Source of the DNA: Gemmatimonadota bacterium
GTDB lineage: Bacteria; Gemmatimonadota; Gemmatimonadetes; Longimicrobiales; Gaopeijiaceae
Assembly (NCBI GenBank): GCA_007127575.1
Contig: SKZC01000074.1
Location: 1-6,032 of the forward strand
Length of the DNA: 6,032 nt
Direction: 5' to 3'
Part shown: one piece after another, positions 1 to 5,416 of the stretch
How the letters are laid out: each line of letters begins with the position of its first letter
Position numbering within the stretch: the first letter of the stretch is position 1
Made by a program: the position numbers and the translations under genes
Notes under the pieces: model-generated
The model's database searches: none
What the model saw: only the letters and a program-made list of their open reading frames with translations
Told to the model about the DNA's origin: nothing

Positions 1-1
1 G

Positions 2-604
2 GCGGACGTGGACTCCGAGGGTCAGGCCTTTAACGTCATGTGCGACGATGGACAGGGAGGAAGCATCGACTGCTTCGACGCTCCCTGGCTCTTCGCCGGG
101 CATCCGGACCCCAATGTGGAAGGGTCGTTGAGCTCCAGCCTGAATCTGGGCGACCGGATCCAGCTCCACGTCATGAGCGACTTCAAGATCGGGCAGAGCA
201 ACTACTCCACGCAGATGTGGTGGCGCTACGCCGCTTTGAGCACCGCCGAGGAGCTCTGGTTCTGGGAGGATACGGATCCCACCATCCTGGGAGCCGCCCT
301 CATGGGACGGTTCGGGGAGTTCGATTTCTGGGTTCCGGAGTCCAGCTACTGGCGCCTCCGGGAGGTGGCACTCTCCTCCACTATCCCGGCCACGTGGGCT
401 CAGCGGGTGGGGGCCAGCGGGGGTCGGGTGAGCGTGGCGGCCCGGAACCTGGGGATGATCTGGACGAACTTCTTCCCCTGGCCGCACGAGGATCCGGAGT
501 CCCGCTCTCCGGCCAACGTCCTGGGAGGAAACCGGGAGCCGCAGAACACCGCGGCGGTCCCGCCCCTCACGTCGCTCACCATGACGCTCCGGCTCACGTA
601 CTGA
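2..604 (+). CDS. SusC/RagA-like TonB-dependent outer-membrane receptor, C-terminal part (5' truncated by window edge)
   Basis: About 200 residues of the last beta-barrel strands of a SusC/RagA-family TonB-dependent transporter, which imports ligands across the outer membrane using TonB energy in partnership with a SusD lipoprotein. The reading frame is open to the left edge, so the true start lies outside; the GTG at 8 is not a real start. Visible family hallmarks are the segment ESSYWRLREVALSSTIP (about residues 113-129 counted from position 2), which matches the conserved 'dgsflRLrnvtLsYtlP' strand, then AARNLGMIWTNFFPWPHEDPE, corresponding to the usual 'gqNLltwTkY.G.DPE' element, and a terminal strand SLTMTLRLTY ending in an aromatic residue, as barrel proteins do. 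The plug and TonB box are not in the window. A SusD-like gene follows after 10 nt, confirming the pairing. The ligand cannot be deduced from this portion. Confidence 0.88.
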   Translation, partial: ADVDSEGQAFNVMCDDGQGGSIDCFDAPWLFAGHPDPNVEGSLSSSLNLGDRIQLHVMSDFKIGQSNYSTQMWWRYAALSTAEELWFWEDTDPTILGAALMGRFGEFDFWVPESSYWRLREVALSSTIPATWAQRVGASGGRVSVAARNLGMIWTNFFPWPHEDPESRSPANVLGGNREPQNTAAVPPLTSLTMTLRLTY

Positions 605-614
605 GGAGGGTGGG
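604..614 (+). promoter_or_regulatory. Strong Shine-Dalgarno for the SusD-like gene
   Basis: AGGAGGG at 604-610 begins on the last base of the SusC-like stop codon and sits 5 nt (counting from AGGAGG) before the ATG at 615. It supports that start. A second, weaker AGGAG at 650-654 lies 8 nt before an in-frame ATG at 663, which would give a shorter protein with a more conventional signal peptide, so the start is not fully settled. Confidence 0.6.
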
Positions 615-1955
615 ATGAACGAATCCGTCGAAACGAGCAAACCAAAGCCAGGAGCCCAGATCATGTCCGGCGTGAAATCCTTTCGCTTCACCCCGCTTTC
701 CGTGGCGGCCCTGGCTCTGGCGGTATTGATGAGCGGATGCGACGCCCTGGACCGGTTCCTTCAGGTGGAGGCCCCCTCCCGGGTGGTGGCCAGCGACCTG
801 GACGACGCGTCCCGGGCCGAACTCCTGGTGCAGAGCGTGGGGAACGAATTCCGGTGCGCCTTCACCCACTACGCCAACGCCAGTGGGATGGTGGGTTGGG
901 AGTGGCGTACCGTACAGAACGGGGGAACCCGGGCCTTCTACGACCAGCGGCAGTGGACCACGGGAGGGTACGCCGCCGGGGCGTATGCGGGTGCGGACTG
1001 TGGGGGGGGCAACACCGCACTATACATCCCCCTCTCCCGGACCCGGTGGTTCGCCGACGAGATGCTCCGGAGGCTGGACGACTGGGGAGTGGAGGAGGTT
1101 CCCGAAAAGACGGCCTTCGAGGCGGAGGTGGCCGCTTGGGCGGGGTACACCTACCTCTTCTTCGGCGAGTCCATGTGCAGCGTCACCTTCGACAGCGGAC
1201 CGGAGCAGCCCCCTGAGGACGCCTTCGACCTGGCCATCCAGCGCTTCGATCGGGCCATGGACGCCGCTCAGGCGTCGGGACGGGACGACTTCGTAAACCT
1301 GGCTCGGGTGGGCAAGGGGAGAACTCTTCTGAATCTGGGGCGGGCCTCCGAGGCAGCCCAAGCGGTAGAGGCGGTCCCCGCCGGATTCACCTTCGAGCTC
1401 CAGTACTCTGCCCTCACCCAGGCCACCCAGAACCGCCAGTACCGGGAGAACCGTCATGTGGAGGCGGTGGGTGTAGGCGAGATGTACCAAAACATGGAGT
1501 TCGACGGCGTCCCGGACCCGCGGGTGCCTGTGCGGGATGAGGAGCGGACGGTGGCGGGCTACGATGTCCCCCTCTGGTCCCAGCTCAAGTACAACAGCTT
1601 CGACGATCCCGTCCGGTTGGCCGGCTGGGAGGAGGCTCAGCTCATCATCGCCGAGGCTGCGGTGGGCGAGGGGCGCCTCCAGGATGCCGTGGACATCATT
1701 AATGCCCTTCATGCCAACGTGGATCTTCCGGAGTTCCAGAGCAGCGATCCCGACGAGATCATGGAGGCCATCATCTACAACCGTCGGGCGGAGCTTTTCC
1801 TGGAGAGCCATCACCTCATGGATCTGAAGCGCTACAACCTGCCCCTGCATCCCGCTCCAGGCGAGCCGTTCCACGCCGGCGGGCTGTATGGGAATCAGAC
1901 GTGCTTCCCCCTTCCGGACGTGGAGCGGTTCAACAACCCCAACATCCCGTCGTGA
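615..1955 (+). CDS. SusD/RagB-like outer-membrane nutrient-binding lipoprotein
   Basis: A surface lipoprotein of the SusD/RagB family (446 aa) that caps the SusC channel and helps capture ligand. The hydrophobic stretch LSVAALALAVLMSGC (residues 28-42) is a lipoprotein signal with Cys42 as the likely acylation site; the -3 residue is Met, slightly unusual. The body is alpha-helical and TPR-like, with AAWAGYTYLFFGESMC, 'LARVGKGRTLLNLGR' and 'WEEAQLIIAEAAV' as typical SusD helices. The C-terminus has 'YNRRAELFLESHHLMDLKRYNLPL' followed by TCFPLPDVERFNNPNI, the usual SusD ending (aromatic/proline IP.xE..xNPN). Four further cysteines (81, 129, 188, 430) could form disulfides, a pattern I associate with Gemmatimonadota SusD proteins. 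Two starts are possible: ATG 615 has the stronger ribosome site, while ATG 663 (residue 17) gives a 25-residue signal peptide of standard shape. Length is at the short end for the family and the frame is intact. Ligand unknown. Confidence 0.9.
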   Translation: MNESVETSKPKPGAQIMSGVKSFRFTPLSVAALALAVLMSGCDALDRFLQVEAPSRVVASDLDDASRAELLVQSVGNEFRCAFTHYANASGMVGWEWRTVQNGGTRAFYDQRQWTTGGYAAGAYAGADCGGGNTALYIPLSRTRWFADEMLRRLDDWGVEEVPEKTAFEAEVAAWAGYTYLFFGESMCSVTFDSGPEQPPEDAFDLAIQRFDRAMDAAQASGRDDFVNLARVGKGRTLLNLGRASEAAQAVEAVPAGFTFELQYSALTQATQNRQYRENRHVEAVGVGEMYQNMEFDGVPDPRVPVRDEERTVAGYDVPLWSQLKYNSFDDPVRLAGWEEAQLIIAEAAVGEGRLQDAVDIINALHANVDLPEFQSSDPDEIMEAIIYNRRAELFLESHHLMDLKRYNLPLHPAPGEPFHAGGLYGNQTCFPLPDVERFNNPNIPS

Positions 1956-1980
1956 TGTCGGGGTGGCCGGTGGACCGGCC
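1937..1980 (+). other. Two tandem hairpins at the end of the SusD-like gene
   Basis: Hairpin 1 pairs CCCCAACATC (1937-1946) with GATGTCGGGG (1954-1963), one mismatch in ten, 7-nt loop, and spans the TGA stop at 1953-1955. Hairpin 2 pairs GGCCGG (1965-1970) with CCGGCC (1975-1980) perfectly around a TGGA loop. They lie one base apart. The following GATCTAGAGC is not a T-tract, so an intrinsic terminator is not supported. Possible roles are partial attenuation, 3'-end stabilisation of the susCD message, or an mRNA processing site that would let transporter and qhp parts be expressed at different levels. The pairing is read directly from the sequence; the role is inferred. Confidence 0.4.
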
Positions 1981-1992
1981 GATCTAGAGCCG

Positions 1993-2009
1993 GAGAGGTG
2001 AGGGGGCGG
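1993..2009 (+). promoter_or_regulatory. Purine-rich ribosome-binding region deciding the qhpG start
   Basis: GAGAGGTGAGG (about 1993-2003) lies immediately before ATG 2010, with the GAGG at 2000-2003 spaced 6 nt from it. The alternative in-frame GTG at 1998 sits inside this Shine-Dalgarno-like stretch and would have almost no spacing of its own, so ATG 2010 is preferred. No -10/-35 promoter elements are recognisable in the short spacer 1956-2009. Confidence 0.55.
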
Positions 2010-3689
2010 ATGGGTCGAAGAAGGCAGGTGGAGGCGGACTCCGGGTCCGTAGTGGATGTGGTGGTATTGGGGGGCGGGCCCGCCGGTTGCTCGGCGGCCC
2101 TCGTCCTGGGCCGGGAAGGACACTGCGTTCTCCTCCTCACCTCCGCAGGGGGGACTCGGCGGGGGCTGGCCGAGTCCGTCCCACCCAGCGCCGGGAAGCT
2201 CTTTTCGGAGCTCGGGATTCTGGAACGGGTCGAGTCCGCCGGTTTCTTCCCCGGCACAGGGAACACGGTCTTGTGGGCCGGGGACGAGGTTCGGCAACGG
2301 CCGTTCCCCGCAGGGACGGGCTGGCAGGTGGAACGGCGCGCCCTGGAAGAGGTCCTCCAGGCTGCGGCCCAGGAGGCCGGCGTCCAGGTCCGCCGGGGGG
2401 CTCGGGTTCAGGATGTGAGGTCGGAGGCCGAACCCGGACCCGACGGCCACAACGGAGTGCGCGTCCGGTTCCGGGAGCGAACTGGAGGCTGGAAGGAAGT
2501 GAGGGCCAGGCTCGTGCTGGACGCGTCCGGCCGCGCCGGGGTCATGGCCACCTCACGGGGCCTCCGGAAGCCCGTGGCCGACGATCTCCGTACCACGGCC
2601 CTGGTGGGCCTTTGGGAGGCCGAGGAGGAGGTGTGGGGCCTCCCGGACGAGGGTCACACCCTGGTGGAGAGCTTCACCGACGGATGGGCCTGGTCCATTC
2701 CGGTGAACCGAAGACTCCGCTACTTCACCGCCATGATCGATCCCCGGCTCAGCCCGCCAACGAAGGGAGAAGGACTGGAGGGTTGGTACGAAGGGGCTCT
2801 GGGGAAAGCCAGGGAGATGGACTCCATCCGGAAGCGAGGGCGGAAGGTGGGTGGAGTCTGGGTCTGGGGGGCGACGCCGTATCGGGCCCGGGCGGTTCGG
2901 GGGGAAGGCTTCCTCCTACTGGGAGACGCCGCCGTCTTCCTGGATCCCCTGACCTCCTACGGCGTGAAAAAGGCGTTGGCGTCGGGGTGGTTGGGTGGTG
3001 TGGTTGCCCACACCGCTCTGCGCGATCCGGCCCGCCGAGAGCTGGCCATGGCGTTTTTCCAGGAGCGCGAAGAGATGGTGACGGACACCTACGTGGAGGG
3101 GACCCGAAGGTTTTACCGGCAAGGTCTCACGGCGTACTCGCATCCGTTCTGGGAGACGCGAGCAGAAGCGGGGGCGAAAGCACCTACGGAGTCGGATGCG
3201 GGCAGCACCTTTCCGTCGCCTCTGGAGGACCGGGAATGGGATCCCACTCTCGCCGCAGTGGGCCCCGATGCCCAGGAGCTTCGGTCCGACCCGGAGGTGC
3301 TCCAGGCCTTCCACCGCCTCCGTGAGGCGACCCGGACCCGATTCGAGGTGGGCCGAGGTCTGGACTGGGTCAGGGGGGCCGCCGTGCGGGGTGGGGAGGT
3401 TGTCCCGGAGTGGCGGATCCGGACCCGGAGGTTCCCCGGCGGATTGCGGTACCTCAGAAACGTGGATAGCGTGCGCCTCGTCCGCATGGCCCCGGGGCGC
3501 AGCATACCCCAGCTCCTCCAGCGGTATGAGGCGGCCTGCGGGCCCGTGCCCCTCCCTGATTTTCTGGGAACGGTTTCCGTGCTGCTGGCGGAAGGAGTTT
3601 TGGTGAACACGGCGTCGGGGCGCGGCGGATCGGACGGAGTGGAAGCGCGGGCCTGGATCGGAGCGGTGTCAGGGGGAGAGTCCTCATGA
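2010..3689 (+). CDS. qhpG: QhpG: FAD-dependent monooxygenase for CTQ (tryptophylquinone) biogenesis, with long C-terminal extension
   Basis: A 559-aa cytoplasmic flavoprotein, no signal peptide. In Paracoccus QhpG doubly hydroxylates the tryptophan of the crosslinked gamma subunit QhpC, a step towards the CTQ cofactor. FAD features are the dinucleotide motif GGGPAG (21-26) after a VVDVVVL strand, ESVPP (55-59), VLDASGRAG (169-177) and the second FAD motif LLGDAAVFLDPLTSYGVKKAL (GD at 305-306). GWAWSIPV contains a WxWxIP signature (226-231) shared with flavin-dependent halogenases, but the stretch GFFPGTGNTVLW (78-89) has Gly82 where many halogenases carry a catalytic Lys in 'GFxxKxG', so hydroxylation is the better call. 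After the flavin core (to about 380) come a low-complexity linker (~386-400) and about 160 more residues ending in a possible winged-helix-like unit (about 477-538). The stop overlaps the qhpA start by 4 nt. The assignment to QhpG rather than a generic halogenase-like protein rests largely on qhpA and qhpD next door. Confidence 0.84.
   Translation: MGRRRQVEADSGSVVDVVVLGGGPAGCSAALVLGREGHCVLLLTSAGGTRRGLAESVPPSAGKLFSELGILERVESAGFFPGTGNTVLWAGDEVRQRPFPAGTGWQVERRALEEVLQAAAQEAGVQVRRGARVQDVRSEAEPGPDGHNGVRVRFRERTGGWKEVRARLVLDASGRAGVMATSRGLRKPVADDLRTTALVGLWEAEEEVWGLPDEGHTLVESFTDGWAWSIPVNRRLRYFTAMIDPRLSPPTKGEGLEGWYEGALGKAREMDSIRKRGRKVGGVWVWGATPYRARAVRGEGFLLLGDAAVFLDPLTSYGVKKALASGWLGGVVAHTALRDPARRELAMAFFQEREEMVTDTYVEGTRRFYRQGLTAYSHPFWETRAEAGAKAPTESDAGSTFPSPLEDREWDPTLAAVGPDAQELRSDPEVLQAFHRLREATRTRFEVGRGLDWVRGAAVRGGEVVPEWRIRTRRFPGGLRYLRNVDSVRLVRMAPGRSIPQLLQRYEAACGPVPLPDFLGTVSVLLAEGVLVNTASGRGGSDGVEARAWIGAVSGGESS
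3672..3685 (+). promoter_or_regulatory. Ribosome-binding site for qhpA inside the qhpG 3' end
   Basis: GGGGGAGAG at 3672-3680 lies 5 nt before ATG 3686, within the last codons of qhpG. With the ATGA overlap at 3686-3689 this indicates translation of qhpA coupled to qhpG. Confidence 0.6.
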
Positions 3690-5416
3690 AGATTCGTGTT
3701 TCGTTGCTGCTCGTCACGCTCCTCACCGGCGGGGCTCTCACCCTGGGGTCTCTTCCCGGTTCGGTCCACGAGGCCACGGCCGGTCCACCCGTCCTACCGG
3801 ATGGCCCCGGGATCCCCGTGACCGCCGATGTGGTGATCCGTAACTGCTCCGCCTGCCATGCCGTGGACGACGACGGCCGGATGAGCCGGGTCTCCTACAT
3901 GCGAAAGACGCCGGAGGGCTGGCAGGCCTCCATCCAGCGGATGATGGCCCTTCAAGGCGTCCAGTTGGATCCGGCTACGGCCCGGGAGATCGTTCGTTAC
4001 CTGTCCGATCATCACGGCCTGGCTCCGGAGGAGCTGGAGCCGGCCCGGTTCGAGGTGGAGCGTCGGTCGGTGGACTTCCGATACCCCGACGAGGATGTCC
4101 GGGAAACCTGTGCCGCCTGCCATTCCATGGGGATGGCCATGACCCAAAGGCGGACCGAGGAGGAGTGGCGTCTGCTGGAGGAGACCCACCGAGGCTACTA
4201 TCCTCGCATCGATGGCCAGCGGTTCCGGAGGGGGGCGCCTCCCGGCGATGCCCCCGTGGATCGCGCCCGGAGGCACTTGGCGGAGCGTTACCCCTTCGAA
4301 ACGGTGGAGTGGGCCGAGTGGTCGGCGAACCTCCGTTCCCCCCGTCTCGAGGGTCGTTGGGTTCTCCGGGGCTCCGATCCTGCGCGGGGCCCCTTTTTCG
4401 GGACCGTGGAGATCTCTTCCTCCGGATCCGATGACTTCGCCACGGAGACGACCTACGAGTACCCTGCAGAGGGACTCTCGGTGGCTCGTGCCGGGCAGTC
4501 GGTGGTGTACACCGGTTACCAGTGGAGGGGGAGGTCCTCCCCGCAGGGCACCTCCGCCGGGGGATCGTCGGACGGGGCTCCGTCGGTCCTGGAAGGGGAG
4601 CTTCGGGAGGTGATGGTGGTGCAGCGAGACTGGGATCGCATCGATGGTCGCTGGTTCACCGGTGACCACCACGAATTCGGGGTGGACGTAGAGCTGATCC
4701 GTGTGGGGGTTCAGCCCGTCGTCGCCGGGATTCACCCTGCATCCCTTCGAATCGGAACCGGGGGAGGGGAGGTGACCGTCTACGGTGGATCCCTCCCCTC
4801 GGAGGTGAGTGCCTCGGACGTGGACCTGGGCCCCGGGATCCAGGTGGAACAGATCCTGGAGGCGCGGGAGGACCGGATCCGCCTCCGAGTGGAGGTGGAC
4901 CCGGACGCCCCAGCGGGCCGTCGGGACCTCCGGCTGGGCTCGGCCTCCTTCCCACGGATGCTCACCCTCTTCCATCAGGTGGACTACCTGGAAGTGGAAC
5001 CTCGGGCCGGTATGGCGCGGGTGGGGGGGATCGCCTCACCGAAGCAGTACCAGCAATTCCAGGCCATCGGCTACCAGATGGGACCCGACGGCGAGCCCGG
5101 GTCCGGTGACGACCTTCGGGTGGGTCCCGTACCGGTGGAGTGGGAGATCCTGGAATACCCGGTGGGTTTCGAGGACGACGATGCCGAGTTCGTCGGGGAG
5201 ATCGACCATCGGGGGCTCTTTACTCCGGGCCTGGACGGCCTGAATCCGGAGAGGGCTGGTGATCGAAACAACATGGGGGACGTCTGGGTCCGTGCTCGGT
5301 ATACTCCATCCGCCGGGGACGGGCCCGTACTGGAAGCCCGAAGCTACCTTCTGGTTTCCGCCCCTGTATACATGCGCTGGGACCCGTGGACCCTGGGGGA
5401 GGACCTGAGACCATGA
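3686..5416 (+). CDS. qhpA: QhpA: diheme alpha subunit of quinohemoprotein amine dehydrogenase
   Basis: The 576-aa electron-transfer subunit of periplasmic quinohemoprotein amine dehydrogenase (also called peaA), which oxidises primary amines to aldehydes; electrons go from CTQ in QhpC through the two QhpA hemes to an external acceptor. A Sec signal peptide (about 1-32, VSLLLVTLLTGG core) has a plausible cleavage after ATA (30-32). Domain I holds two c-heme sites, CSACH (54-58) and CAACH (142-146), followed by TEEEWRLLEETHRGYYP. Domain II (about 205-335) is beta-rich (EGRWVLRGSDPARGPFFGTV, EYPAEGLSVARAGQSVVYTGYQWRG) and carries a Ser/Gly-rich loop, SSPQGTSAGGSSDGAPS. Domain III (about 340-430) looks like an Ig/IPT fold (VVAGIHPASLRIGTGGGEVTVYG). 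Domain IV (432-576) begins VDYLEVEP and ends in VYMRWDPWTLGE. This four-domain order matches the known alpha-subunit architecture, and the length is close to it with a modest excess from the loop. Overlaps both neighbours by 4 nt (ATGA). Confidence 0.95.
   Translation: MKIRVSLLLVTLLTGGALTLGSLPGSVHEATAGPPVLPDGPGIPVTADVVIRNCSACHAVDDDGRMSRVSYMRKTPEGWQASIQRMMALQGVQLDPATAREIVRYLSDHHGLAPEELEPARFEVERRSVDFRYPDEDVRETCAACHSMGMAMTQRRTEEEWRLLEETHRGYYPRIDGQRFRRGAPPGDAPVDRARRHLAERYPFETVEWAEWSANLRSPRLEGRWVLRGSDPARGPFFGTVEISSSGSDDFATETTYEYPAEGLSVARAGQSVVYTGYQWRGRSSPQGTSAGGSSDGAPSVLEGELREVMVVQRDWDRIDGRWFTGDHHEFGVDVELIRVGVQPVVAGIHPASLRIGTGGGEVTVYGGSLPSEVSASDVDLGPGIQVEQILEAREDRIRLRVEVDPDAPAGRRDLRLGSASFPRMLTLFHQVDYLEVEPRAGMARVGGIASPKQYQQFQAIGYQMGPDGEPGSGDDLRVGPVPVEWEILEYPVGFEDDDAEFVGEIDHRGLFTPGLDGLNPERAGDRNNMGDVWVRARYTPSAGDGPVLEARSYLLVSAPVYMRWDPWTLGEDLRP
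5395..5412 (+). promoter_or_regulatory. Ribosome-binding site for qhpD inside the qhpA 3' end
   Basis: GGGGGAGGA at 5395-5403 is 9 nt upstream of ATG 5413, inside the final codons of qhpA. The ATGA overlap at 5413-5416 repeats the arrangement seen at the qhpG/qhpA junction. Confidence 0.6.

Noticed and set aside
8..604. A stand-alone 198-aa gene starting at GTG 8
   Set aside because: The frame is open to the window edge and the content is the C-terminal barrel of a much larger SusC-type receptor; there is no ribosome site or signal peptide.
1965..1990. Intrinsic transcription terminator after the SusD gene
   Set aside because: The GGCCGG/CCGGCC hairpin is strong but followed by GATCTAGAGC, with no run of T residues.
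1020..2450. 476-codon antisense reading frame across the SusD gene and the qhpG start
   Set aside because: It runs across the junction of two well-supported genes on the other strand, its translation is rich in Pro/Gly/Arg/His without recognisable domains, and long antisense frames are expected in GC-rich coding DNA.
2087..3325. 412-codon frame on the + strand within qhpG in another frame
   Set aside because: It overlaps the FAD protein entirely, is dominated by Gly/Arg/Pro, and lacks any motif; typical of GC-rich frame shadows.
2010..3689. Calling the flavoprotein a tryptophan halogenase
   Set aside because: The WxWxIP motif is present, but Gly stands where the catalytic Lys would be expected and the gene is fused by a 4-nt overlap to qhpA, so QhpG is the better explanation.
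3794..4975. 393-codon antisense reading frame opposite qhpA
   Set aside because: It is the complement of a confidently identified diheme subunit; its translation is low-complexity His/Pro/Gly/Arg sequence with no family features.
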